DNA from: Clostridia bacterium
GTDB lineage: Bacteria; Bacillota; Clostridia; Lachnospirales; Lachnospiraceae
Direction of reading: 5' to 3'
DNA: 64,000 bases
Assembly (NCBI GenBank): GCA_910574835.1
Contig: CAJTDE010000026.1
Span: 1 to 64,000, forward strand
The notes beneath the pieces were generated by a model that saw only the letters and a list, made by a program, of their open reading frames with translations, made no database searches and was not told the origin of the DNA. The translations under genes were made by a program, and so were the position numbers. Positions 27,618 to 36,258 of this stretch are shown here, one piece after another (the first letter of the stretch is position 1; every line of letters starts with the position of its first letter).

Positions 27618-28900
27618 AAACAAACTATCACGATTTACTTTCACATATTACACTGCCGGCCTTTGTAAAAGTAAAATACCGGATTCCCGGCCGCCAATTG
27701 TCAAATCTGCCAAAGGAGATACATAAAGCCATTGTGGAGGCGGAAGTACTTGACAGAATAAAAGAAGGAATGCGGATTGCGGTAACCGCAGGCAGCCGTC
27801 ATATGGCGGAATATCCAATCTTGCTGAAAGCGCTCATAGAAGAACTAAAGGCAGCCGGCGCGGAGGTGTTCTTAGTTCCGGCTATGGGAAGTCATGGAGG
27901 AGCAACGGCAGAGGGACAGACAGCAATCCTCAGAAGCTATGGGATAACAGAGGAAACAATGGGAGTTCCGATTTGTTCTTCTATGGAGACCGTAAGTCTT
28001 GGAAAAGCAGAGAATGGTATGGAGGTCCGGATGGACCGTTATGCCTATGAAGCAGATGGAATCGTTGTCTTTAACCGTGTGAAGGCGCATACGGGTTTTC
28101 GCGGGCCAGTAGAAAGCGGATTGATGAAAATGATTACAATCGGTCTGGGAAAACAGCACGGGGCCAATATCTGCCACAGCCGCCCACCCGAAGAAATGTC
28201 AAAAAATATCCATACAATTGCATCCTTTTGCATTGCCCATTCTCCAATACTTTTTGCAGTAGGCATTGTGGAAAATGCAAGCCATCAGGTATATGACATA
28301 AAGGCGATAAAAGCGGAAGAGCTTTGGAAAGAGGAGCCTAAGCTCTTGGAAGAGGCAAAGCGGCATATGCCCCGTATCCCATTTGCCAAGGCAGATGTAC
28401 TCTTTGTGGATGAGATTGGAAAAGACATAGCAGGTGAGGGAATGGACCCCAATATCACAGGGCGTTCTTTCTTTATCGGAGAGAAGGAGCCCTATTTTGA
28501 GAGCATAGCAGTTCTGGATATAACAGATGCTTCCGAAGGAAACGGAACAGGAATCGGCAACGCAGATGTGATATCCGGACGGGCCTTTGACAAATTCCGT
28601 ATGGATATGGTATACCCAAACTGCATTACTTCCCGGGACAGCAAATCCACAAAGCTTCCGGTTACAATGCCCTGTGATATGTTGACCCTTCAATTTGCAT
28701 TACAGATTTGCTATGGGATAGATGACAGCAGGGGACCGCGAATAGTCTGGATAAAAAACACCCTTTGCTTGGATACCTTTTATATTTCAGAAGCACTGGT
28801 GGAAGAAGCGAGGATGAATCCTGATTTGGAGATAGCAGGAGAATTGCAGGAAATAAATTTTGATCATGCGGGAAATGTAATAGAGCATAATTACGATTGA
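27614..28900 (+). CDS. LarA-like nickel-pincer racemase/epimerase
   Basis: A 428-residue LarA/DUF2088-type protein. LarA of Lactobacillus uses a nickel-pincer nucleotide bound by Lys184 with His108, His174 and His200. Equivalent residues with near-identical spacing are visible: His94 in MGSHGGAT, His159 in KAHTGFRG, Lys172 in SGLMKM and His188 in ICHS. Relatives racemise lactate, malate, 2-hydroxyglutarate or sugar acids at the 2-hydroxyl. TTG 27614 overlaps the enolase-like stop by 4 nt and has GAGG 8 nt upstream. It is the last gene of the operon. No cofactor synthesis genes (larB, larC, larE) are in the window. Substrate unknown. Confidence 0.82.
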   Translation: MKTNYHDLLSHITLPAFVKVKYRIPGRQLSNLPKEIHKAIVEAEVLDRIKEGMRIAVTAGSRHMAEYPILLKALIEELKAAGAEVFLVPAMGSHGGATAEGQTAILRSYGITEETMGVPICSSMETVSLGKAENGMEVRMDRYAYEADGIVVFNRVKAHTGFRGPVESGLMKMITIGLGKQHGANICHSRPPEEMSKNIHTIASFCIAHSPILFAVGIVENASHQVYDIKAIKAEELWKEEPKLLEEAKRHMPRIPFAKADVLFVDEIGKDIAGEGMDPNITGRSFFIGEKEPYFESIAVLDITDASEGNGTGIGNADVISGRAFDKFRMDMVYPNCITSRDSKSTKLPVTMPCDMLTLQFALQICYGIDDSRGPRIVWIKNTLCLDTFYISEALVEEARMNPDLEIAGELQEINFDHAGNVIEHNYD

Positions 28901-28924
28901 TTCTTTTCATAAAATCAGAAAAAG

Positions 28925-28953
28925 GGCTGCTGCCGGTCTATTCTGCAGCAGCC
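28925..28953 (-). terminator. Terminator between the LarA-like and DUF1292 genes
   Basis: GGCTGCTGC (28925-28933) pairs with GCAGCAGCC (28945-28953). On the minus strand it is followed by five T, so it ends the DUF1292 transcript and probably also slows the convergent operon. Confidence 0.75.
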
Positions 28954-28966
28954 TCACAGCATCTTG

Positions 28967-29317
28967 TTACTCCGCCGCACCCTCTTCAACTAATTCGTCA
29001 TACTCCGCCGCATCCAGCATTTCATCAAATGCATCCGCCACGGCCTCATACTCATCATCATCTTCAATATTCTCCAACACCGGAGATCCCTGGCTGTTAT
29101 CATAACGATAGATAAATACTTCGCCGTCCTCATTCTCCCCATTCTCATCCAAAGGAAGAAGAGCAATATAATCCCGGCCATTTACCGGAAAAATAGTCAG
29201 AATAGCACATTCCACCTGCTCATCATTATCCAAAGTCAGAGTAACCGTAATATTGCCGTCACAGGAATCACAGTTGCCGTTGCAGGATGTCGTATCACAT
29301 TTATTATCTGTTCCCAT
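28967..29317 (-). CDS. DUF1292-family protein
   Basis: A 116-residue acidic protein. A short Cys-rich start (four Cys within residues 7-20) is followed by the DUF1292 fold: ITVTLTLDNDEQVECAIL, NGRDYIALLP, GEVFIYRYD. The tail is strongly acidic. ATG 29317 is preferred to 29323 because GAGG is then 7 nt away. DUF1292 proteins are small, widespread in Firmicutes and of unknown function. The Cys cluster could bind metal. Confidence 0.85.
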   Translation of the reverse strand: MGTDNKCDTTSCNGNCDSCDGNITVTLTLDNDEQVECAILTIFPVNGRDYIALLPLDENGENEDGEVFIYRYDNSQGSPVLENIEDDDEYEAVADAFDEMLDAAEYDELVEEGAAE

Positions 29318-29448
29318 ATTCATACCTCACTTGTTTTTTTGATATTTATCTGTCCGGCCGTCAATTATGGTTTGCAAGCCATAAACGGCAGCCATGTCCT
29401 TACTCTATCAGAAGCGCCGCGGAAAAGCAAGGGAAACCCGGAAAATCA

Positions 29449-29476
29449 TTGACAAAACTTCTGAGTAGGATAAAAT
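29449..29476 (+). promoter_or_regulatory. Promoter of the FGGY kinase gene
   Basis: TTGACA (29449-29454) and TAAAAT (29471-29476), 16 bp apart, 53 bp before the kinase start; a near-consensus sigma-A promoter. Confidence 0.65.
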
Positions 29477-29529
29477 GAAAATTATCCATTGAAACAGACA
29501 TAAACCTGAATATAAGAGAGGGCATGCAA

Positions 29530-30840
29530 ATGAAAACAATCGGAATTGATATTGGAACCACAACCATCGGCGCCGTAGTTATGGATACGCAGGATAAGAG
29601 GCTTTTGACTTCCGTAACCATACCCAACGGAAGCTTTATCAAGACAGCCTGCGAGTGGGAACGGATTCAGGATGTAGGGCTTCTTATGAAAAAAGCAAAA
29701 GAACTCTTGGATTCACTTTTAGAGGAATATCCGGATACAAAGACCATAGGATTGACCGGGCAGATGCATGGGATTCTCTATACGGATATAAACGGACAGT
29801 GCATCAGCCCCTTATATACCTGGCAGGATGGAAGCGGGGATCAACCGAAGTTCGGCGGAGAGTCTCTCGTTGAGCAGATTACAAAAAAGTATGGAATTTT
29901 CGCAGCTACGGGATTCGGACTGGTAACTCATTTGTATCATGTGAAAAAGGGGCTTGTTCCGGAGGGGAGCGTATCTCTTTGCACCATTTCCGATTATCTG
30001 GGTATGTGGCTTACAGGCAGACAGCGCCCCCTTGTACATGCCAGCAACGGGGCCAGTCTGGGGTTTTATGATTCTAAGGAGTGGCGTTTTAGGGAGGAGA
30101 TGCTTACCGATACCGGAATAGATCTTTCTATACTGCCGGAGGTGACGACAGAGGTAAAGAAGCTGGGTACCTATCATGGGAAGACGGTTCTTGTGAGTCT
30201 TGGCGATAACCAGGCCAGTTTTCTCAGCGCAGCAGGGATGCAGGAACACGTGTGGCAGGTGAATGTAGGAACAGGAGGCCAGCTTTCCGTTTTATCAGAG
30301 CAGCATTTTGAGGCGGCCGGAATCGAGGCGCGGCCGTTTTTGGATAAAAAGTATATTCTCACAGGCGCAGTGCTTTGTGCGGGAAGGGCCTATGCGATTC
30401 TGGAGAACTTTTTCCGAAGCTGCGCTCAGTCTATGGGGATGGAAGACGGAGAGCAGTACGGCCTTATGGAGCGTTTGGCCGGGGCAGCAAAAGAGGATGC
30501 GGGCGGAATTTCTGTTGTAACAAAGTTCAAGGGGACGCGGGTAAATCCGGATGAGAGGGGAAGCATCAGCGGAATCAGCGAGGAAAATTTTCTGCCGGAA
30601 AATCTGGTACTTGGCGTGATTCAGGGAATTGCCGGCGAGATGTATGACATTTACCAAGAGATTCATAGGGGAACCGGGATCCGCGCAGACAGGCTGGCCG
30701 CCTCCGGAAACGGCGTCAGAAGGAATCCGGCGCTGCGTGAAGCTTTGGAAAAAATGTTCCGGGCAAAGCTTGAGATAACAGGATATCAGGAGGAGGCCGC
30801 CTGCGGAGCCGCTCTCAGTGCGCTGTATATGAAAGAATAG
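29530..30840 (+). CDS. FGGY-family sugar kinase (sedoheptulokinase-like)
   Basis: A 436-residue FGGY carbohydrate kinase. The N-terminal phosphate loop GIDIGTTTIG, GLTGQMHGILY and LYTWQDGSG are close to sedoheptulokinase and xylulokinase motifs; NVGTGGQ and AASGNGVRRNP belong to the C-terminal ATP domain. FGGY kinases are usually 450-550 residues, so this is a short form. ATG 29530 is chosen, with GAGAGGG 8 nt upstream. The gene has its own promoter and is followed by the divergently regulated LacI block, so its physiological partner is unclear. The product would be a ketose phosphate. Confidence 0.85.
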   Translation: MKTIGIDIGTTTIGAVVMDTQDKRLLTSVTIPNGSFIKTACEWERIQDVGLLMKKAKELLDSLLEEYPDTKTIGLTGQMHGILYTDINGQCISPLYTWQDGSGDQPKFGGESLVEQITKKYGIFAATGFGLVTHLYHVKKGLVPEGSVSLCTISDYLGMWLTGRQRPLVHASNGASLGFYDSKEWRFREEMLTDTGIDLSILPEVTTEVKKLGTYHGKTVLVSLGDNQASFLSAAGMQEHVWQVNVGTGGQLSVLSEQHFEAAGIEARPFLDKKYILTGAVLCAGRAYAILENFFRSCAQSMGMEDGEQYGLMERLAGAAKEDAGGISVVTKFKGTRVNPDERGSISGISEENFLPENLVLGVIQGIAGEMYDIYQEIHRGTGIRADRLAASGNGVRRNPALREALEKMFRAKLEITGYQEEAACGAALSALYMKE

Positions 30841-30963
30841 AATACTTCTGTTAATATGGGGTTGTGGATGGTGAAAATATACAAAAAATACTTTGAAAAA
30901 GGAGAGTATATTAGCATTAAAACGGCAAAGTGCATAAAAATATACCATGTATATATTTTTTAG

Positions 30964-30992
30964 TTGACGAATAAATGAAATGAGTGTATAAT
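30964..30992 (+). promoter_or_regulatory. Strong promoter of the LacI operon
   Basis: TTGACG (30964-30969) and TATAAT (30987-30992) with the ideal 17-bp spacer, 12 bp before the first LacI operator. Confidence 0.8.
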
Positions 30993-31003
30993 AAAATCAC
31001 TGG

Positions 31004-31078
31004 TTGAGAACGTTCTCAAAATTTACATTCGGGAGCGGAGAAAACCAGAATAAAGTTATAAGTTGAGAACGTTCTCAA
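31004..31078. promoter_or_regulatory. Two perfect 16-bp LacI-type operators
   Basis: The palindrome TTGAGAACGTTCTCAA occurs exactly twice, at 31004-31019 and 31063-31078, centres 59 bp apart. The central CG and symmetry are typical of LacI/GalR operators. Lying downstream of the promoter and before the regulator gene, they imply autoregulation by repression, possibly with looping. Confidence 0.85.
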
Positions 31079-31097
31079 AAAATAGAGGAATATTACA

Positions 31098-32150
31098 ATG
31101 GAGAATAGTAATCAATCAATTACCATAGACGACGTGGCAAAGTTAGCAGGTGTATCAAAAGCTACGGTTGGACGCGTCATTGGAAATTATGGAAGTGTAT
31201 CAGACAAGAGCCGCCGAAAAGTTATAGAGGCCGTAAAGGAATTAGATTATGTTCCCAATACCATAGCTCAAGGACTTCGCAGCCACAGTACAAAAACAAT
31301 TGCTGTTATATTGGGAAGTATTAAAAATGGTTATTGCAATGAGCTTGTATATGCGATAGAGAAAGAAGCAATGAAGCGGGGATATAATGTATTGATATGC
31401 AATACCCATGAGAACTTGGACAAAGAGATTCAGCATCTTCAAAATATAAGAAGCCGCCAGGTAGATGGTGTGATATTGATTCCTGTATATACAATTGGAA
31501 AAGTGATTCCGGAAAAGTACAGACATTTGTATGAGAGCTTAAATATTCCAATGGTATTAGTTGACAGAAATATTATGGGAATAGAAAAGGACTTGGTCCA
31601 AAGTAAAAATGAGGAGGCTTCCTATGAGGCAACAAAATATCTGATATCTCTCGGTCATAGGAATATCGGCGTCATAGGAACGGTTGCCTATTCAACAGTA
31701 CAGGACCGGATAAAGGGATATCGCAGAGCGCTTCAGGAAGCAGGAATTACAATAAATGCATCTTTGGTAGTAGATGCGGAGTATTCAGAAAAGCATGTAG
31801 GACAAAAGCTGGCAGATAAGCTTTTGAAAGAGCATCCGGAATTGACAGCGCTTTACGTTTTGAATAATACTCTTTGCGGAAGTGTGCTCCTGGAACTAAA
31901 GAAACGGAATTTACATATGCCGGATGATTTATCTTTGATTACGTGGGATGATGATGAACTGAATGAACTATTTGATATTACAACAATTGTTCAATATGTT
32001 GAGGAGATTGGAAGATCGGCAGTGAAGCGTTTATTTGAGCTAATGGAAAATCCTCAGTCCAGGGCGGAGATACAGCGAATCGATACGGAGATGGTAGTTC
32101 GTAAATCCTGTGGAAAACCAAAAACAGTACGGTGGAATAGTAAAGCCTGA
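31098..32150 (+). CDS. LacI-family transcriptional regulator
   Basis: A 350-residue LacI/GalR protein. N-terminal HTH: ITIDDVAKLAGVSKATVGRV (the hinge-side VGR replaces the usual VSR) with GYVPN-like LDYVPNTIAQGL hinge. The effector domain is of the periplasmic-binding type (about 60-340). It has the twin operators upstream and probably represses its own operon until a sugar ligand binds. The kinase gene begins 41 nt downstream. Confidence 0.92.
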   Translation: MENSNQSITIDDVAKLAGVSKATVGRVIGNYGSVSDKSRRKVIEAVKELDYVPNTIAQGLRSHSTKTIAVILGSIKNGYCNELVYAIEKEAMKRGYNVLICNTHENLDKEIQHLQNIRSRQVDGVILIPVYTIGKVIPEKYRHLYESLNIPMVLVDRNIMGIEKDLVQSKNEEASYEATKYLISLGHRNIGVIGTVAYSTVQDRIKGYRRALQEAGITINASLVVDAEYSEKHVGQKLADKLLKEHPELTALYVLNNTLCGSVLLELKKRNLHMPDDLSLITWDDDELNELFDITTIVQYVEEIGRSAVKRLFELMENPQSRAEIQRIDTEMVVRKSCGKPKTVRWNSKA

Positions 32151-32191
32151 AAAGGCTGCTATAAATACATTATTTTAAAGGAGGTTACTTT

Positions 32192-33424
32192 ATGGACTTA
32201 ATCATGGGAATGAACAGCGGTTCCTCATTTGATGGAATTGACGTAGTTCTCGCAGAGACAGAAATGGATGCGGATGGCTTTCCCAAGGCGCCGAAGTTTA
32301 TCTGCGGAGGATCTTATGACTGGCCGGATGATGTGAAAGAAATCGTGACGGCATCCTTTGACAACAAAGTGGATATGGTTGGGCTGAACAGACTGAATTA
32401 TATCTGCGGAGCAGTATTTGCTGAGAAGGCTGTGCAGTTTATGAAAGAAAAGAATATCAATCCGCTGGACGTAAAGGTTCTGGGGCTGGATACACAAACG
32501 ATATATCAGGAACAGCCTGATCACAAAACAATTGATGCTATGACGGCTGAACAGAAGTCAGACTGGACTCACAGGTGGCTGAACGGTCCGTATCCGGCAG
32601 GAATACAGATGGGAGACAGTTCTGTTATAGCCAATCTGACGAACATTGATACCGTAACACATTTTCGTCCGGCGGATCACACTTGGGGCGGAAGTGCGGC
32701 GCCTCTGATGCCATATCTGGATTTCATCCTTTTTCGGAAAGATGAGAAACCGTCCATGACATTGAATATCGGCGGAATTGCGAATCTTCATGTAGGATGC
32801 AAAGACAGAAGAGATATGTTTGGATTTGACACAGGACCGGGCAATGTGATTTCAAATTACATGTGCAGAAAGTTATTTGGAGTTGAGTATGATAAGGATG
32901 GAAAGATTGCGGCAAGTGGAAATGTAAATGATGAGCTTTTAGACCATTTTATGCATCATCCGTTTTTCGACAGACCGGTACCGCGCTCAGGATGGATAGC
33001 TGATTATAGTGCGGAATACATTGAGGGTGTAATTGAGAAGTTCAAGCATCTGCCAAAAGAGGATATCATTGCTACGGCATGCGCGTTTACCGGAGCGGCC
33101 GTTGCTAAGAGTATGATTGATAATATTCCGGAAGAAATAATAAAGAATACGGACAAGCTTTATGCAAGCGGCGGCGGTACAAGGAATCCTCAGATTATGA
33201 AAGAAATACAGGCAAGAGTACCATCCAATATTACAGTGACGACCTCTGCTGATATTGGCGTTCCGCCAGAGTATAAAGAAGCGATTAAGTTTGCGACCAT
33301 CGCTTATTCAACTATTCATTGCGTACCAGGCAATATACCAGCAGCAGGCCATGCGTCACAATATGCAATTCTCGGCAAGATTGCATTGGCTCCGCGTCAT
33401 ATAAAAGGCGGTGCACAGCTTTAA
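32192..33424 (+). CDS. AnmK/levoglucosan-kinase-like anhydrosugar kinase
   Basis: A 410-residue member of the 1,6-anhydro-N-acetylmuramic acid kinase family, whose enzymes hydrolyse the anhydro bond and phosphorylate O6. Conserved: GMNSGSSFDGIDV (family MSGTSLDGID), QMGDSSVIA, NIGGIANL, and FDTGPGN with catalytic Asp213. Divergent: the family HGQT reads LDTQT (His lost), about 25 residues are inserted before QMGD, and DFRxxD reads HFRPAD. At 410 residues it is longer than AnmK (about 370) and nearer to yeast levoglucosan kinase. AAAGGAGG lies before ATG 32192. In operon with LacI and an Rbs-type importer, it may phosphorylate an imported anhydrosugar other than anhydroMurNAc. Confidence 0.82.
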   Translation: MDLIMGMNSGSSFDGIDVVLAETEMDADGFPKAPKFICGGSYDWPDDVKEIVTASFDNKVDMVGLNRLNYICGAVFAEKAVQFMKEKNINPLDVKVLGLDTQTIYQEQPDHKTIDAMTAEQKSDWTHRWLNGPYPAGIQMGDSSVIANLTNIDTVTHFRPADHTWGGSAAPLMPYLDFILFRKDEKPSMTLNIGGIANLHVGCKDRRDMFGFDTGPGNVISNYMCRKLFGVEYDKDGKIAASGNVNDELLDHFMHHPFFDRPVPRSGWIADYSAEYIEGVIEKFKHLPKEDIIATACAFTGAAVAKSMIDNIPEEIIKNTDKLYASGGGTRNPQIMKEIQARVPSNITVTTSADIGVPPEYKEAIKFATIAYSTIHCVPGNIPAAGHASQYAILGKIALAPRHIKGGAQL

Positions 33425-33585
33425 TCACAGAACTACATATCGCTATGATTGTAGCATAAATTTCCATTGAAAACTAGTAGTAAAATCAGATAGTATTCAA
33501 TTGCGACCTGAATATTTGAAGAATAGACATTTGGTAAGGTTGGCTTATGCCGATAGTACTTGAGAAAGATGAAAGGACAACTATT

Positions 33586-34602
33586 ATGAAAAAGAGAATT
33601 TTAGCTTTAATATGTGCATCTGTTATGGCTTTATCTTTGACAGCATGTGGAAATAGTTCAAAAGCTCCGGAAGCGGAAGATTCAGCAGCGGCGCCTGAGA
33701 CAGAGGAACCAAAAGAGAAGGAGTCTACGGAGAAGGAAGAGACTATTACTATCGGAGTTTCATTTGGACAGAATGTACATCCATTCTTTGTCGCTATGCA
33801 GATGGGCATTGAGGCGGCTTGCAAAGATTATGGGATTGAGAATGTAAATATTTTGGCGGCAGATAGTTCTTTGGAGACACAAGTATCTCAGATAGAGAAT
33901 TTAGTAACAATGGGCTGTGATGTGATTCTGCTGAATCCTTATGATTCCGATGGAGTTGTAAATGCGGTGAATAGTGCATTAGAAGCTGGTGTAGGTGTAT
34001 TTACTATGGATATAGATTGCGAGGGCTCCACTGCATATGTGGCTTCTGATAATGTAAAAGTTGGCAAGCTTCTTGGTGAGTGGATCGTGGAGCAGCTTGG
34101 CGGTGAAGGCAAAATCGCAATCATTGACGGAATCAGTGTAACATCTCTGAAAGACAGAACAGACGGCTTTATGTCAGCGATTGAGGGGAGTAATATTGAA
34201 ATTGTAGCAGAACAGCAGACAGCAGTAGAGCGGGATGATGCGCTGGCTTCAGCTGAAACCATTTTACAGGCGCATCCAGATATCGATGCATTTGTCGGCG
34301 TGAATGAAAATTCCGGTATGGCTATTTTAAGCGCTGTGACGGCAGCCGGGTTAGAGGATGTACTCATGACTTGTGTGGACGCAACAGCAGAAACAATGGC
34401 AGCTATCCGCGATGGCAAAGTAGATGTGGGCGTATCACAAGATCCGTATCAGATGGGATATACGGCAGTAGAGCAGGCCATCGCCTGGGCAAATGGCGAG
34501 AACGTAGAAGCATTTGTAGAAGTTCCGGTTGATTATATGAATCAGGATAATATTCAGGAAGTGATTGAGAGAGAGCAAAGCTATGGAGTAGAAGTAGAGT
34601 AA
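33586..34602 (+). CDS. Rbs-type sugar-binding lipoprotein
   Basis: A 338-residue substrate-binding protein of the ribose/galactose class. The signal peptide ends at lipobox LTAC (Cys21), then a Glu-rich linker, then the type I binding fold (about 50-338). ATG 33586 has AAAGGA upstream. It supplies substrate to the ATPase and permease that follow, and a strong hairpin terminator lies directly behind it. The ligand is probably the sugar handled by the AnmK-like kinase upstream. Confidence 0.9.
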   Translation: MKKRILALICASVMALSLTACGNSSKAPEAEDSAAAPETEEPKEKESTEKEETITIGVSFGQNVHPFFVAMQMGIEAACKDYGIENVNILAADSSLETQVSQIENLVTMGCDVILLNPYDSDGVVNAVNSALEAGVGVFTMDIDCEGSTAYVASDNVKVGKLLGEWIVEQLGGEGKIAIIDGISVTSLKDRTDGFMSAIEGSNIEIVAEQQTAVERDDALASAETILQAHPDIDAFVGVNENSGMAILSAVTAAGLEDVLMTCVDATAETMAAIRDGKVDVGVSQDPYQMGYTAVEQAIAWANGENVEAFVEVPVDYMNQDNIQEVIEREQSYGVEVE

Positions 34603-34670
34603 TGAATCAGGAGCTTTTATAGACAGATTATGCGAAGAGAATAAGGTATAATCTGTAGATTCTAGAAAAA

Positions 34671-34716
34671 AGGGTGTCGCAAAATGAAAAGGCTTATTTT
34701 GTGACACCCTCTTTTT
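34671..34716 (+). terminator. Strong terminator inside the ABC operon
   Basis: AGGGTGTCGCAAAAT (34671-34685) pairs with ATTTTGTGACACCCT (34696-34710) over 15 bp with one G-U pair, followed by CTTTTT. It lies between the binding-protein gene and its ATPase gene. Confidence 0.85.
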
Positions 34717-34740
34717 GTAAAAAATAAAAGAGGTGAAAAT

Positions 34741-36258
34741 GTGTCTGAAGTAGTTGTAAAAATGGAGGGAATCTCCAAATCTTTTGCCGGAATAAAAGCA
34801 TTGGATCATGTACAGATAGAGCTTTGTAAGGGAGAAGTACATGCTTTGATGGGAGAAAATGGTGCGGGGAAGTCTACTTTAATGAAAATTATGACTGGCG
34901 TTTACACAAAGGATGAGGGTTTTATGTATCTGCGGGATGAGATAAACGGCGAGATGAGACAGATAGAAATAAAATCCCCGTTGATGGCACAAAAGCTCGG
35001 CCTTAGTATGGTATTTCAGGAGCTTAATCTTCTGGAAAATATGAATATTGGAGAAAATATATTTATTGGACGGGAACCGGTTGGCACAGCAACCATGATA
35101 GATAAAAAAGTATTAAATGAGAAAGCAAAAAAGGAACTGGAAAAAGTAAAGTTGGATATAAATCCGAGCACCTCTGTGTCCTCTTTAAGCTGTGGACAGA
35201 AACAATGTGTAGAGATTGCCAAAGCACTATCCTTTGATGCCAGAGTTGTGGTGTTTGATGAACCGACAGCCAGTCTTTCGGAGACCGAATCCCGAACTTT
35301 ATTTGAGATTATACGGGAATTAAGGAATAAAGGGGTATGTATTGTATATATTTCTCACCGCATGGAAGAAGTGTTTGAACTGTCAGATAGAATTACGGTA
35401 TTTCGGAATGGAACGTATATTGACACTGTGGAAACAAGTAAAGTTTCTGAAGCAGATTTGATTAAAATGATGATTGGCCGTGATCTGGAGGAGGGAAAGA
35501 AAAAGGGCAGTGCATATATCAACAAACAGAAAACCGTATTGTCTGTGAGAAATGTGACCATTTTTCCAAATTCATCGCCAATCAGTTTTGAACTGCATGA
35601 GAAAGAGATATTAGGATTTTTCGGCTTGGTAGGAGCGGGAAGAACAGAACTTTCCAGGGCAATTTTTGGAATTGATCCAATCGGAGAAGGAGAAATATAT
35701 ATCCAGGGCAGCAAGGTACACATTAATTGTCCGCGGGATGCGATGGATGTCGGGATTGGTCTGGTTCCGGAGGATAGGAAAGGTCTGGGATTGATTCTTG
35801 GAATGAGTATTAAAGATAATATGCTGCTCTCAAAACTGGGACAGTTAAAAAGCCGGATTTTAAATAAGAAGGTGTTGAAGGAGATTACAGGTACTTATAT
35901 TGATGACTTAGGAATCGTATTGCGGGATGAAAATCAAGAAGTAAAAGAGCTTAGTGGAGGAAACCAGCAAAAGGTGGTTATTGCAAAGTGGTTAGCGATG
36001 ACGCCGGATATTTTGATTTTGGATGAACCTACAAGAGGAATTGACGTAGGCGCCAAAAGTGAAATTTATACTTTAATGAGAAAGCTTACGGAGGCGGGAA
36101 AGAGTATTATTATGATCTCCTCGGAGATGGCAGAGATTCAGAAAGTCAGCGATCGCGTAATTGTGATGCATGAAGGAAATATCACCGGAGAGCTGTCTAT
36201 CGAAGAAGCTACAAAAAATAGTATAATGCAGGCGGCATTTGGAGGTATAAAAGCATGA
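34741..36258 (+). CDS. Rbs-type sugar ABC ATPase, two nucleotide-binding domains
   Basis: A 505-residue tandem ABC ATPase (RbsA/MglA type). Domain 1 has GENGAGKST, LSCGQKQC in the signature place and VVFDEPTASLS; domain 2 has the degenerate Walker A VGAGRTE, LSGGNQQK and ILDEPTRGIDVG. Start GTG 34741 follows AGAGGTG. It overlaps the permease gene by 4 nt. The first signature has Cys for Gly (LSCGQ), a mild variant. Confidence 0.92.
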   Translation: MSEVVVKMEGISKSFAGIKALDHVQIELCKGEVHALMGENGAGKSTLMKIMTGVYTKDEGFMYLRDEINGEMRQIEIKSPLMAQKLGLSMVFQELNLLENMNIGENIFIGREPVGTATMIDKKVLNEKAKKELEKVKLDINPSTSVSSLSCGQKQCVEIAKALSFDARVVVFDEPTASLSETESRTLFEIIRELRNKGVCIVYISHRMEEVFELSDRITVFRNGTYIDTVETSKVSEADLIKMMIGRDLEEGKKKGSAYINKQKTVLSVRNVTIFPNSSPISFELHEKEILGFFGLVGAGRTELSRAIFGIDPIGEGEIYIQGSKVHINCPRDAMDVGIGLVPEDRKGLGLILGMSIKDNMLLSKLGQLKSRILNKKVLKEITGTYIDDLGIVLRDENQEVKELSGGNQQKVVIAKWLAMTPDILILDEPTRGIDVGAKSEIYTLMRKLTEAGKSIIMISSEMAEIQKVSDRVIVMHEGNITGELSIEEATKNSIMQAAFGGIKA

